Part shown: piece after piece, positions 15,514 to 25,622 of the stretch
Layout: every line of letters begins with the position of its first letter
Position numbering within the stretch: the stretch's first letter is position 1
From: Chryseobacterium indologenes
GTDB taxonomy: Bacteria; Bacteroidota; Bacteroidia; Flavobacteriales; Weeksellaceae
Assembly (NCBI RefSeq): GCF_018362995.1
Contig: NZ_CP074372.1
Location: 2,790,001 to 2,854,000 of the forward strand
Length of the DNA: 64,000 nucleotides
Reading direction: 5' to 3'
Program-made: the position numbers and the translations under genes
The notes under the pieces: model-generated
Database searches by the model: none
What the model saw: only the letters and a program-made list of their open reading frames with translations
Told to the model about the DNA's origin: nothing

Positions 15514-16380
15514 ATGAAGTTATATCCAATACAATGTGGAAAATTTAAACTGGACGGCGGTGCTATGTTCGGAGTCGTCCCGAAGAGTCTGTGGGAAAAA
15601 ACAAACCCGGCAGACGAAAAAAACCTAATCGAACTGGGAACACGTTCCCTGCTTATTGAAGACGGAAAAAAATTAATCCTTGTAGACTGCGGTCTTGGTA
15701 ACAAACAGGATGATAAATTTTTCGGACACTATTCTCTTTGGGGAGATGATACTCTTGATAAAAATCTAAAGAAATACGGTTTTATAAAGGAAGATATTAC
15801 TGATGTATTCCTTACTCACCTTCACTTCGATCACTGCGGTGGTGCTATTGAATGGAATGATGACAGAACCGGATACAGACCGGCTTTCAAAAATGCCAAC
15901 TTCTGGACTAATGAAAATCACTGGCAATGGGCAACAGAACCTAATGCAAGAGAAAAAGCAAGCTTCCTGAAGGAAAATATTATGCCGATGCAGGAAAGCG
16001 GCCAGCTTAATTTTTTACCTCTTCCTACTACTGGAAACTACGGTTTTGCTCCGGATCTGAAGATGGATGTCATCTTTGTAGACGGACATACGGAAAAGCA
16101 GATGCTTCCTGTAATTCAGTATCAGGAAAAAACAGTTGTTTTTGCGGCGGATCTTATTCCAACGGCGGGACATATCAACCAGGTATATGTAATGGGATAT
16201 GATACCAGACCTCTTTTAACATTGGAAGAGAAAGGTAAATTCCTTAAGCAGTGCGTAGATAACGAATACTTATTGTTCTTTGAACATGATGCTCATAATG
16301 AGCTGGCAAGTCTTAAAATGACCGACAAAGGGGTAAGACTTGATGAGACTTTCACTTTTAATGATGTTTTTGGATATTAA
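15514..16380 (+). CDS. Metallo-beta-lactamase-fold hydrolase
   Basis: A 288-residue MBL-fold enzyme. The zinc ligands are visible in THLHFDHCGG (HxHxDH), in VDGHTEKQM (third His), in the Asp of FAADLIPTAGH and in the terminal His of EHDAH. There is no signal peptide. The fold covers quorum-quenching lactonases, glyoxalases and other hydrolases, and the substrate cannot be told here. It starts 13 bp after the paiB-like gene and ends 9 bp before coaE. Confidence 0.85.
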   Translation: MKLYPIQCGKFKLDGGAMFGVVPKSLWEKTNPADEKNLIELGTRSLLIEDGKKLILVDCGLGNKQDDKFFGHYSLWGDDTLDKNLKKYGFIKEDITDVFLTHLHFDHCGGAIEWNDDRTGYRPAFKNANFWTNENHWQWATEPNAREKASFLKENIMPMQESGQLNFLPLPTTGNYGFAPDLKMDVIFVDGHTEKQMLPVIQYQEKTVVFAADLIPTAGHINQVYVMGYDTRPLLTLEEKGKFLKQCVDNEYLLFFEHDAHNELASLKMTDKGVRLDETFTFNDVFGY

Positions 16381-16389
16381 TTTTAAATC

Positions 16390-17019
16390 ATGGAAGAATT
16401 ACATTCAGAAACACAACAGGCGGAACCGGAACCAGCACCCAAGATCATAGGTTTAACAGGCGGAATCGGTTCTGGAAAAACTACAGTAGCGCACTTTATA
16501 GAGGAATTCGGTTTTCCGGTTTATTATTCCGATGACAGAGCAAAGGCAATTGTCAATGAGAGTGAAGATCTGAAAATAAAGATCAAGGAACTTCTTGGTG
16601 AAGAATCTTATGATGAGCAAGAATTATATGACAGAAAATTTGTCGCCGGTAAGGTTTTTAATAATAATGATCTGCTCCAGCAATTGAATGAAATCATACA
16701 CCCGGCTGTACGGATTGATTTTGAAAACTGGGTAAAGAAGCAAAGCAAATATCTGGTCTTCAAAGAAACTGCATTATTGTTTGAACTAAAACTTAACAGG
16801 CAATGTTATAAATCTCTTTTGGTAACCGCTGAAGATAATATCAGAGCTAAAAGAGTAATGGACAGAGATAACAAAACCTACCGCGAGGTAGAGGCTGTCA
16901 TGGAAAAGCAGATGCCTGAAAGGGATAAAATTAAAATGGCAGATTGTATTATCTACAACAATACCAATCTGGAAGAATTAAAAGAACAAACCGAAAAAGT
17001 AATTTTCAGTATTGAATAA
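16390..17019 (+). CDS. coaE: Dephospho-CoA kinase
   Basis: A 209-residue P-loop kinase for the last step of coenzyme A synthesis (dephospho-CoA + ATP to CoA). Walker A is GGIGSGKTTVA, preceded by IIGLTGG; YYSDDRAK and the HPAVRIDF segment belong to the CoA-binding region. An extra acidic N-terminal stretch of about 18 residues (EELHSETQQAEPEPAP) precedes the fold. Last gene of the ruvB series, followed by a strong terminator. Confidence 0.94.
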   Translation: MEELHSETQQAEPEPAPKIIGLTGGIGSGKTTVAHFIEEFGFPVYYSDDRAKAIVNESEDLKIKIKELLGEESYDEQELYDRKFVAGKVFNNNDLLQQLNEIIHPAVRIDFENWVKKQSKYLVFKETALLFELKLNRQCYKSLLVTAEDNIRAKRVMDRDNKTYREVEAVMEKQMPERDKIKMADCIIYNNTNLEELKEQTEKVIFSIE

Positions 17020-17024
17020 ATAAG

Positions 17025-17057
17025 AACTCGTTAGGAACTTTTCTAACGAGTTTTTTT
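17025..17057 (+). terminator. Terminator after coaE
   Basis: AACTCGTTAG/CTAACGAGTT stem followed by TTTTTT. Confidence 0.9.
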
Positions 17058-17102
17058 ATGCAAAAAAATTCTTAGGAATTATTTCCATTAAGGTGTTTTT
17101 AT

Positions 17103-17134
17103 AAAAAATAAGCCTCCATTTCTGGAGGCTTATT
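17103..17134 (-). terminator. Terminator of the FN3/GEVED gene
   Basis: Perfect 12-bp stem AATAAGCCTCCA/TGGAGGCTTATT, followed on the minus strand by TTTTTTAT. It lies just past the stop of the minus-strand gene. Confidence 0.88.
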
Positions 17135-17154
17135 CTATTTGAAATTTAGCTTAT

Positions 17155-20100
17155 TTATTCTTTGATAAATTTCTTCTGAACAGTTTTACCGTTATCATCA
17201 ATATCGATTACATAAACACCGTTAATCAATCTGCTTACGTTGATTTGGTTGTTTAGTAAGATACCGTCTCCGATTACCTGTCCGGCAGCATTGTAGATCT
17301 TATATTTAGCTCTCTTGCTGATATTTTTCACAAACAATATTGAGCTTACCGGGTTAGGATAAATCATGATACCTGTCTGATCAATTGGATTAGCAACGAT
17401 CGGTTTAGAGATTCTTACTGTATAATCCTCTACTTCTCCGTTTTTGAAGCTTGTACAGTTTACAGGAATACCGTCTCTTTCCATTGCTACTCTCATTACA
17501 ACATACTTGTAATCTGTCATACTTACAAACGCATCTGCCGGTACATTGAATTTACCTGAGATAGGGCTGTCTGTATTTGGTGGAGAGCTTAATACTCTTT
17601 CATTGATATCAAATTCACCATTTCTGTTGAAGTCGATCCAAACCGCGATTCCTTCGTTATAAGTATTTCCAGTCCATTTTTTCTCAATGATGATCTCATT
17701 GTCTGTTGAACCCTGGATCATTTCGATGAATGTTTTAGGAACTCCTGTATAATCTGTATACGTTGATGCTCCTGATTCATTCTCCATTGTTTTCTTACCG
17801 GTAGGCTTCACTGTAACTTTAGAAATATGCTCGCCTGTAGAACTTCCTGAATGCATCTGACAGTAAATTACTGTAGGAGTTGTGAAGTAATATGGAGGAG
17901 TATAATTTCCTGGTGTACCGTTACAGATATTAACAACCTGCATTTCATATTTTGTTAATTCTGTAAGACCTGTTAATACAAGGTTGTTAACTAATGATGG
18001 TACTTCTGTCCAGCTTGGAATACCTACTTTTCTATATCTAAGAACATATGTTGCTCCTGGGAAAGGATCCCACTGGATTGCTGCCGATGTAGGAAGCAAT
18101 TGAGTGATTGTTAATCCCGGAGGCGGAATTTCACAGATTCTTTCTGTAGTAAATACTTTAGGGTTAGAATATGGATTCAGAGTCGTTTCACCGTTACACA
18201 TATTAGCAATCTGTACTTCATAAGTAGTGTATGGCTCTAATGGAGTTACACTTCCTAAAACATAAGTATTTGCAGGAGCTGCCGGTAAACTGATAATATT
18301 CCATGTAGTGGTACCTACTTTTCTCCATCTCATTGTATACGTAGAGCTTGCTGCAAGCGGAGCCCATGTAATCAATGCTGTTGTTGGAGTAATGTTAGTT
18401 ACCGTCACATTCGGAGGAGTAGGATCACATCTTGTTGTGAACGTCTTGATTGGAGTAGCTGTACCAACAACATCTCCACAAATTGCTGCAACTTCAACTT
18501 CATAAGTAGTAGCAGGAGTTAATCCACTAATTAACAATGGAAGGTTTCCTAATTGTGTAGAAGCATATACTGATGTCCATGCTGTTGTTCCCTGAACTCT
18601 GTATCTTACTACATAACTTACTCCTGCTCCTGTAATTGTAACAGTAGCTGTTGTATGAGTAGTAGTAAATGTAGGTGAGTTTGGAGTTGCATTGCTACAA
18701 GGTCTGATTCTTACTCTGTAGTCTTCCACCTCTCCATCTACAGCATTCTGACACATTACAGGAGCACTTGTACGTTTTAGTACAACTCTCATTGTAGTAG
18801 TCAATGGACCTGTATAAGATGTTGAAGGAACGGTAAATGTAGCCGTAACAGGAGTAGTTGTATTAGCCGGAGAAATTAAAATTCTCTCAGCATCTGTAAA
18901 CAGTCCGTCTCTGTCAAAATCGATCCATGCTGTTACAGCATCATTTCCTGTTGCTCCAGTCCAACCTTTAGCTACAGAGATTTTATTATTTTGAGAATTA
19001 ACATCTAAAGTAATAAGAGTCTCAGGTGTTGTGTAGCTTGTATAATTAGTCTGTACTGAAGTATTGTTCATTGGAGGAACTCCAAGGTTCGAAGAGGTAA
19101 CTGTTACATTCGAAATATGGTCATTCGTTCCGGTACCTGTCATCTGACAGTAAGACAACGGTGGAGTTGTAAATGTAACTGATGATGAGTAAGCTCCTGT
19201 AGAACCTCCACATGTTGTAGAAATCTGAACTTCATAATTCGTCTGCTCACTAAGACCTGTGATTCCATAGTAGTTTTGACCCGCTGGCACAGTAGCCGTC
19301 TGCCAAACACCTCCAGGAGTAGTTCTCCATCTGATATTATAAGTAGCTCCTACAGTTGCAACCCATGATACTGTTGCAGTAGTTGCACCAATATTGTTTA
19401 CTGTAATATTCGTTGGAGGAGCTGTTGAACATGGTTGAGAATCTACAAACTTCACTGCATAATCTTCTACTTCTCCCTGACTAAATGTTCCACAAGGGGT
19501 AGCGTTATCAAAATATCTCATTACGACACGCATACGGGTAGGAAGATTTCCTGTGTATACATTTCCACTCGCTACTGTAGGTACAGCAAAAGTTGCCGTT
19601 ACCGGAGTAGTAGTATTATAAGTTGTATTGAGAATTCTCTCACTTGTTTCAAATGTTCCGTTTCTGTTAAAGTCAACCCAAGCTGAAACTCCATAAGATG
19701 TAGGAGAACCCGGCCAGTATTTATTCACAGAAATTTTATTATTTGCAGAACCTCTTTCAAAAATAATAACTCTTGTAGGGTCTGGTGTATAATCTTTATA
19801 GTTATCCGATCCTGAATTACTTACCATAATAGGAGTATTCGTAGGAGTAACAGTTACATTATTAATATATCCACTAGTAGCAGTGTTACTTGTAGGACCT
19901 GCCGTACAATAAGTAAGTGCTGGAGTGGTAAAGTTTACACTCGGAGAGAATGCACCTGTAGTACCTCCACAGATAGTAGCTACCTGAACTTCATATGCTG
20001 TTTGTTCTAATAGCCCTGTAAGCATTTGGTTACTCACCAAAGGTGTGTTTACAGCAATCTGCTGCCATGCACCAGAAGGAGAAACTCTGTATCTTACGAT

Positions 20101-21585
20101 ATAAGTAGCACCTGTAGTTGATGTCCAAGTAACGTTAGCTGAAGAAGGTGTTACATTGTTTACCTGAATGTCAGAAGGTGGAGCTGTAGTACATGCTGAT
20201 AAATCGATAAGTTTAACGGCATAATCTTCAGTCTCACCATAAGAATATGTTCCACAAGCATTAATAGGACTATACTCATTCATTACAACACGCATTCTGG
20301 TAGTAAGGTTTCCTGTATATGCACCACCTGCAGCATTTGGTATATTAAATGTGGCGGTAACCGGCGTTGTTGTATTACTTGGAGAAGTCAATACTCTTTC
20401 AGATGCTTCAAAAACACCATTACGGTTAAAGTCAATCCAAACTCCTGTTAAGAAGCTATATTGATAACCCGGCCATGTTTTTGCTACAGAAACAGTAGCA
20501 GTACCACCTCTTACCAAAGTAACTAATCTTGTAGGATCTGTACTGTAATCTGTATAACCACTTTGATTAGAGTTACTTGTCATGGAAGGAGCTCCTTGCG
20601 CATTAACTGAAACCTGGCTTATATACCCATCAATAAAAGTACTTGTAGCAGCTGAATTACAATAGCTAAGTGCCGGGGTTGTAAAGTTTACACTGGAAGA
20701 AAATGCTCCCTGAGTACCCCCACATATAGTAGCTACCTGAACTTCATATGCTGTTTGTTCTGTTAATCCGGTAATGATCTGATTTCCTACCATAGGTGTT
20801 GTTACGTTAATTGTCACCCAAGGTCCTCCTGCTAAAGGTCTGTATCGTACAACGTACGTAGCTCCTGCGGAAAGATACCAGCCTACATTAGCTGTAGCTG
20901 TTGTCAGGTTTGTAACTGTAATATTGGTAGGTGGAGCTGTTGAACAAGCTGGCAGCGGATGGCTTTCCAACTGTATTCTAGGAATATCTGCAAGCCTGTC
21001 TTTTGCTGCAGGAGGTGCTGCAGGATCAGGGTTTGTAGAATCTTCATAATAGATCATCCCTCTGTTTGCTCCTGCATTATAAGATCCCCAAGCTGTACCT
21101 GGTGAAGACGAATAACCTGGAGTTTTTTCATTTACAGCAATCACAAGATTGTCTGTTCCGTTCCACAAAAACGGAGTAGCTAACTGAAGTGTTACCCAGT
21201 TGCCATTTGTTAGGTTAGGTAAAGTTCCGTCGAAAACCTTGGTCAAAGAATTTAATGGAACCCAGCTTGTTGTGGTTGCAAAGTTATTCTGGGTTGTGTT
21301 CCCCATATATACCACCCAGTCCTTATATACATCCTGAGATGTTGAAACTGTGGTGGAATAAAACTTTACAGCCGTGATATAGTTCGACGTACCTATGGCA
21401 GTCGTAAGCTCCGCAGCAGTATAAATCTGCTGGGAATAACTATACCCATAATAGGAACGTATGGGGAGATACACTGAGGTACCCGTTCCTGTCCCGATCT
21501 GTCCTGCCTGAGCCGAGACTTTGGATACAAAGCCTGTACAAATCAAACAGAGAAACAGAATTAAAGAGGTAAAGAATTTCTTCAT
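17155..21585 (-). CDS. Giant secreted FN3/GEVED-repeat protein with T9SS sorting domain
   Basis: A 1476-residue secreted protein. A signal peptide (about 1-26, ending in VSAQ) is followed by an N-terminal beta-rich domain (about 27-210). Then come fibronectin type III domains beginning near 212, 465, 718, 962, 1052 and 1146, each opened by a Cys-x(2-4)-PP-like segment, and GEVED domains beginning near 307, 560, 812 and 1240, each with WIDFNRNG-like and GEVEDY motifs. The C-terminal about 75 residues (MIYPNPVSSILFV ... GVYVIDI ... KKFIKE) form a type A T9SS sorting domain. It is expected to be exported by the type IX system and anchored or released at the cell surface. No catalytic domain is recognisable, so an adhesin or matrix role is an inference. 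Its neighbour is a protease of similar architecture. Confidence 0.9.
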   Translation of the reverse strand: MKKFFTSLILFLCLICTGFVSKVSAQAGQIGTGTGTSVYLPIRSYYGYSYSQQIYTAAELTTAIGTSNYITAVKFYSTTVSTSQDVYKDWVVYMGNTTQNNFATTTSWVPLNSLTKVFDGTLPNLTNGNWVTLQLATPFLWNGTDNLVIAVNEKTPGYSSSPGTAWGSYNAGANRGMIYYEDSTNPDPAAPPAAKDRLADIPRIQLESHPLPACSTAPPTNITVTNLTTATANVGWYLSAGATYVVRYRPLAGGPWVTINVTTPMVGNQIITGLTEQTAYEVQVATICGGTQGAFSSSVNFTTPALSYCNSAATSTFIDGYISQVSVNAQGAPSMTSNSNQSGYTDYSTDPTRLVTLVRGGTATVSVAKTWPGYQYSFLTGVWIDFNRNGVFEASERVLTSPSNTTTPVTATFNIPNAAGGAYTGNLTTRMRVVMNEYSPINACGTYSYGETEDYAVKLIDLSACTTAPPSDIQVNNVTPSSANVTWTSTTGATYIVRYRVSPSGAWQQIAVNTPLVSNQMLTGLLEQTAYEVQVATICGGTTGAFSPSVNFTTPALTYCTAGPTSNTATSGYINNVTVTPTNTPIMVSNSGSDNYKDYTPDPTRVIIFERGSANNKISVNKYWPGSPTSYGVSAWVDFNRNGTFETSERILNTTYNTTTPVTATFAVPTVASGNVYTGNLPTRMRVVMRYFDNATPCGTFSQGEVEDYAVKFVDSQPCSTAPPTNITVNNIGATTATVSWVATVGATYNIRWRTTPGGVWQTATVPAGQNYYGITGLSEQTNYEVQISTTCGGSTGAYSSSVTFTTPPLSYCQMTGTGTNDHISNVTVTSSNLGVPPMNNTSVQTNYTSYTTPETLITLDVNSQNNKISVAKGWTGATGNDAVTAWIDFDRDGLFTDAERILISPANTTTPVTATFTVPSTSYTGPLTTTMRVVLKRTSAPVMCQNAVDGEVEDYRVRIRPCSNATPNSPTFTTTHTTATVTITGAGVSYVVRYRVQGTTAWTSVYASTQLGNLPLLISGLTPATTYEVEVAAICGDVVGTATPIKTFTTRCDPTPPNVTVTNITPTTALITWAPLAASSTYTMRWRKVGTTTWNIISLPAAPANTYVLGSVTPLEPYTTYEVQIANMCNGETTLNPYSNPKVFTTERICEIPPPGLTITQLLPTSAAIQWDPFPGATYVLRYRKVGIPSWTEVPSLVNNLVLTGLTELTKYEMQVVNICNGTPGNYTPPYYFTTPTVIYCQMHSGSSTGEHISKVTVKPTGKKTMENESGASTYTDYTGVPKTFIEMIQGSTDNEIIIEKKWTGNTYNEGIAVWIDFNRNGEFDINERVLSSPPNTDSPISGKFNVPADAFVSMTDYKYVVMRVAMERDGIPVNCTSFKNGEVEDYTVRISKPIVANPIDQTGIMIYPNPVSSILFVKNISKRAKYKIYNAAGQVIGDGILLNNQINVSRLINGVYVIDIDDNGKTVQKKFIKE

Positions 21586-21701
21586 AATGTTTTCATTATA
21601 ATATTAATCATACAAATCTAATCATTTTTTGTTATTAATTTATAGGTGCATTTAGGTTTTTTTTGTAAAAACACAATAATATATCCACTTATGCTTTAAA
21701 T

Positions 21702-21731
21702 AAAGAAATCCCCGGGACAGCCCGGGGATTT
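21702..21731 (-). terminator. Terminator of the metalloprotease gene
   Basis: Perfect 11-bp stem AAATCCCCGGG/CCCGGGGATTT with loop of four, followed on the minus strand by a T-rich stretch (TTTCTTTATTT). Confidence 0.85.
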
Positions 21732-21752
21732 ACTAATATTTAAAGGTTATCT

Positions 21753-24700
21753 TTATTTTTTGATGAATTTAGATTTGAATTGCTCAATTCCTTTATCATC
21801 TATTGTAATTACATAACCACCTTTAACTAAAGCTGAAACATTCACTTTTCCATTATTGATATTTCCTCTATCTACTAATTGTCCAGCAGCACTATAGATT
21901 TTATAAGTAGCTTTATCTGAAACTTTAGTAACATTTAGAACATCACTTACCGGGTTTGGATAAATCTGAATACCGTTATTTTTAACAGCAGTTTCAGAAG
22001 TAGCAAGGTTACCAGTAATAACTACGTTGTAATCTTCAACTTCACCGTAATCAAAATTATTTCCACATAGATAATCTGCCGGCAATGATAAGCCTGCATT
22101 TGTATTTCCTACATAAAATAATACGACTCTCATTCTTAATGGCTGCCCTTCTACTGCATCATTTGGAATTGTAACATTCCCTGTTACTACAGTTGGTGAC
22201 GGAGTAAGCGCTACAGGATAATTCAATACTCTCTCTGTTTCGCTGAAAACACCATCCTTATTAAAATCAATAAATGCTGCTACTGTATCATAATCAGCAA
22301 CATCTGGGTTACTAGCAGTAACAGACATAGGGTAAACATTCCCTTTTGTCAAATTAATCTGAAGTGCAGTGTTTGTTGTATAGTTTGTATATGTACTGCT
22401 TGCTGAAGTATTATTGATATTCGCAAGTGTTACATTGGAAATATACTCATAGTTAGCATCAGTCGTAGAAGCAGTACAATAAGCAAGTTGTGGTGTAGTG
22501 AAGTTTACAGAAGCAGAATATGTTCCTACTGTAGTACCGCAAACCAAAGCTACCTGAACTTCATACTGTGTACCATCTATTAGATTACCTAAGTTGATTG
22601 AAGGCACTGTGGTATCAGCCTCAGTCCAAACAGTTGCACCTACCTTTCTATAACGTACTTTGTAAGTTGCCCCAGTATAAGACATCCATGATACGCTTGC
22701 AGAAGACACCGTGATATTGCTCACCACTACGTTCGTTGGAGCAGCACTGCTACATGCAGATAGAGGTGCAATACTAACAGGTCCTACCGCATAGAAAATA
22801 TTACCTATTGAAGAAATTCTTACTTTAATGGTCTGACCATTCAATGAAGAAGGGAAAGTAAAGTTTTCAGAACCGTCATTAGGTGTTGATGCTGATAATA
22901 CAGTCCAGGTTGTTCCGTTATCTGTAGTATAATCAATCTTTACATTGGTAACATTATAAGGAGCAGCATTTGTATTTGCAACAATCCATTGAACCGGAGT
23001 TGGAGTATTCACATCTGCATATTGGTTAGCTACTCTGAAAGGTCCGTTATTTCCTACAACAACTGTCTGAACTTTAAAAGCAGACTGCTGTTGAGCCACA
23101 TTAGAATTATTATCTCTAACAGTTAATGCAAAGTTTGTTGTTCTTGGTACAGTTGATACCGCCTCCCATGTATTATTTGCATTGTTTAATACTCCATTCA
23201 TTACAGATGTAAATTTCGGGAAGTATCTTACTGGATTCGTACTTGGAACAGCAGATCTGAATGAAGCTCCAGACATTGTATTTCCTAAGTTAAACTTATT
23301 AATAGAAACTGATGCATTATCAACTTCTTCCCAAGAATAAGTCATTGGATCACTTTCAGGATCTGTAGCAGCACCTGTTAAAACAAAAGCAGTCCCTTTA
23401 GGTATAGTATATGTTGGAAGATCCGTAATTACCGGTGGATTGTTAGTAATTGTAGTTTCTACATCACAAGTTTTTGCAATTAAGTTAGCCTGAACCTGAC
23501 CGATACTTGCCTTATGGAAATAAGGATCAGAATTAGCCTGAACATCTGTATTAGGACCAGTAATACCAGCATATCCCATAATGGTAGTTCCTGAACCAGG
23601 CTCCATATTTACACCACTTCCTTCAATATTATGAGAGAAAGTATGGTTAGCTCCTAACTGGTGCCCCATCTCATGAGCAACATAATCGATATCAAAGCTA
23701 TCACCTGATGGAATTCCATTTGCCGGGGAAGTAAATCCTGAACCTTTTCCTTTAGGAACTGTAGTAGTAGGATTGATACATACACATCCGATACATCCGG
23801 CATTTCCTCCACCACCTGATTTACCGAACAAGTGTCCGATATCATAGTTGACATCTCCTACATTAGCTGTTAAAGCAGCCTGTAGTTGTCCGTTCCACGC
23901 ACCTCCCGCTCCTGTAGCAGCAGCAGAATATGGATCTGTAGCCGGATCAATATAAATTACAGCAGGAAAGTTCTGCAAATTCAAATGCAATGCAAAATCT
24001 TTCTCAAAAACTCCGTTTACTCTGGTTAAAGTATTATTGATTGCAACAAGTGCCGGAGCTCTTTTCTGATCATCTGTAGCTGTAGCAGGTACGCCAGCAA
24101 GTCCCATAAAATATTGAGTATACTCACCGGTAACAGACATGGCCAATCTCATTGTTCTGTATTTCTTATCAGAACTCTTGTTGAAAGTTGTAGCCTGATT
24201 TGAGAATGATTGCCCGTTTTTTAATAAGGCATCTATTTCCTTTTTAGCAACAGGAGATTCTTCTGTAGAACATAAGAACCCACTTTGATCCTTTTTAGTT
24301 TTAGGATGAACAGCATACACTGTTTTATCTGCAGAAGCCGGGTCAATAAATTCATATTTATCTCCATGGATGATCATCGACTGAAAATCATTAGGAGCAA
24401 TACTGAATCTTAAATACTTGGTAGGGTCTTCTACACTTGTTCCAACATAAGATCCTAATTCATACTTGTCCGCCAGTTCCTTTACAACTACTGGAAAACT
24501 GTATACATTAAATCTTTCAATCTTCCCGCTCATAGTAGGAAGAGAAATCACTACAGGAGTGGCATTTGTACCCATTTCCTGTGCATTCTTCAGCTGAGAT
24601 CTCAGTAAGTTCAGGTCTAATTTATAGTACCCGTTACCTCTTACATTGGATTGATCTACTCTAAATCCTGTACTTCTTTTGTTATCGTCTCCTTTTTTAA

Positions 24701-24776
24701 AGGAAGTTGGCGTCCATTGACCGAACACAGCTCCTCCTATAAAAGTAAACATTAAAGCAGTAAATACTCTTTTCAT
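21753..24776 (-). CDS. Secreted zinc metalloprotease (M12B/reprolysin-like) with FN3, GEVED and T9SS domains
   Basis: A 1007-residue secreted protease. It has a signal peptide (about 1-19, ending VFGQ), a propeptide-like region (about 20-195) and a metzincin catalytic domain. The zinc site is HEMGHQLGANH (His368, Glu369, His372, His378), with a Met-turn in TIMGYAG shortly after. Then follow a beta-sandwich region, an FN3 domain (from about 674), a GEVED domain (from about 765) and a type A T9SS sorting domain (from about 935, IQIYPNPVSDVLNV ... KFIKK). It should act outside the cell or on its surface. It is followed by the FN3/GEVED protein gene on the same strand, but a terminator lies between them. 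Confidence 0.92.
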   Translation of the reverse strand: MKRVFTALMFTFIGGAVFGQWTPTSFKKGDDNKRSTGFRVDQSNVRGNGYYKLDLNLLRSQLKNAQEMGTNATPVVISLPTMSGKIERFNVYSFPVVVKELADKYELGSYVGTSVEDPTKYLRFSIAPNDFQSMIIHGDKYEFIDPASADKTVYAVHPKTKKDQSGFLCSTEESPVAKKEIDALLKNGQSFSNQATTFNKSSDKKYRTMRLAMSVTGEYTQYFMGLAGVPATATDDQKRAPALVAINNTLTRVNGVFEKDFALHLNLQNFPAVIYIDPATDPYSAAATGAGGAWNGQLQAALTANVGDVNYDIGHLFGKSGGGGNAGCIGCVCINPTTTVPKGKGSGFTSPANGIPSGDSFDIDYVAHEMGHQLGANHTFSHNIEGSGVNMEPGSGTTIMGYAGITGPNTDVQANSDPYFHKASIGQVQANLIAKTCDVETTITNNPPVITDLPTYTIPKGTAFVLTGAATDPESDPMTYSWEEVDNASVSINKFNLGNTMSGASFRSAVPSTNPVRYFPKFTSVMNGVLNNANNTWEAVSTVPRTTNFALTVRDNNSNVAQQQSAFKVQTVVVGNNGPFRVANQYADVNTPTPVQWIVANTNAAPYNVTNVKIDYTTDNGTTWTVLSASTPNDGSENFTFPSSLNGQTIKVRISSIGNIFYAVGPVSIAPLSACSSAAPTNVVVSNITVSSASVSWMSYTGATYKVRYRKVGATVWTEADTTVPSINLGNLIDGTQYEVQVALVCGTTVGTYSASVNFTTPQLAYCTASTTDANYEYISNVTLANINNTSASSTYTNYTTNTALQINLTKGNVYPMSVTASNPDVADYDTVAAFIDFNKDGVFSETERVLNYPVALTPSPTVVTGNVTIPNDAVEGQPLRMRVVLFYVGNTNAGLSLPADYLCGNNFDYGEVEDYNVVITGNLATSETAVKNNGIQIYPNPVSDVLNVTKVSDKATYKIYSAAGQLVDRGNINNGKVNVSALVKGGYVITIDDKGIEQFKSKFIKK

Positions 24777-24889
24777 AAATTAAAACACAATTATAATTTC
24801 CGCCAAATATAGCTATTTTATAAATCTTATGGATAAAATAAGTTAATATTTTTCAACATAATACATCCATCACCCATATCTATTAAAAA

Positions 24890-24925
24890 AAATACAAACT
24901 TTAGACTCAACTAAAGTTTGTATTT
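24890..24925 (-). terminator. Terminator of the rlmD-DUF6452-DUF6048 series
   Basis: Perfect 15-bp stem AAATACAAACTTTAG/CTAAAGTTTGTATTT with a six-base loop; a T run follows on the minus strand. Confidence 0.85.
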
Positions 24926-24956
24926 TATATATTTTAAATACTAAGAAATACTATTT

Positions 24957-25622
24957 CTAAAACTTATACGCAATATTCCATGCAAATCCCATATTGAATT
25001 TTGAAGAACTTCTTCCGAAGCCCGGAACAATCATTGGAGAAATATCATCCTGCTTGGAAGTATATACCAAATATCTTGGCTGAAGATTCACATCGATATA
25101 GAAATTGGAATTAAATAACTGTACTCTGCCTCCCAATGTTCCTTCCAGCCAAAAAGATGACTGTGAGGATGAAGGAAAGGCTTCAGAAGAATTGCTTCCT
25201 CCAAATCCACGAACAGGAATTGCCATATACTCCTGATTATAAAATGATCCTGCTACTTTTCCTCCGGCATAAAATCCGTTGAATTCATTCTCCGCATCTT
25301 TTGCCAGCATATAGAATGCGCCCAACTTCACGAAAGGACCGCTTGCTTTTGCATCATAACCATTCTTCTGATAGACATTCTTTTCAAAACCCGCCTCTGC
25401 AATAGCATGAATATTTCCTTTTATCTTTGACGAAATAAATCCCTGATACAGTTTTCTGTCAGAAAAGAATCCGGCTCCGGTATTCAGAACATCAAGGCCA
25501 ACCATAAAATTGGGTTCATATTTCTCGTGAACCTTCTTTTCTTCTTCCTTTTTTTTATCCTGTGCACAGCTTATTATTCCAAATAAACTAAAAAGAAAGG
25601 TAAAGATTAGTCTTGTCTTCAT
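24957..25622 (-). CDS. DUF6048-family outer-membrane-type protein
   Basis: A 221-residue protein with an N-terminal signal (MKTRLIFTFLFSLFGIISCAQ; the ISC-A end may be a lipobox), a lysine/glutamate-rich linker and a body of alternating aromatic and polar strands ending in WNIAYKF, as in outer-membrane beta-barrels. I recall DUF6048 and DUF6452 as paired Bacteroidota families next to rlmD, which is the arrangement here. Function unknown. Its start overlaps the upstream DUF6452 gene by 35 bases. Confidence 0.78.
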   Translation of the reverse strand: MKTRLIFTFLFSLFGIISCAQDKKKEEEKKVHEKYEPNFMVGLDVLNTGAGFFSDRKLYQGFISSKIKGNIHAIAEAGFEKNVYQKNGYDAKASGPFVKLGAFYMLAKDAENEFNGFYAGGKVAGSFYNQEYMAIPVRGFGGSNSSEAFPSSSQSSFWLEGTLGGRVQLFNSNFYIDVNLQPRYLVYTSKQDDISPMIVPGFGRSSSKFNMGFAWNIAYKF

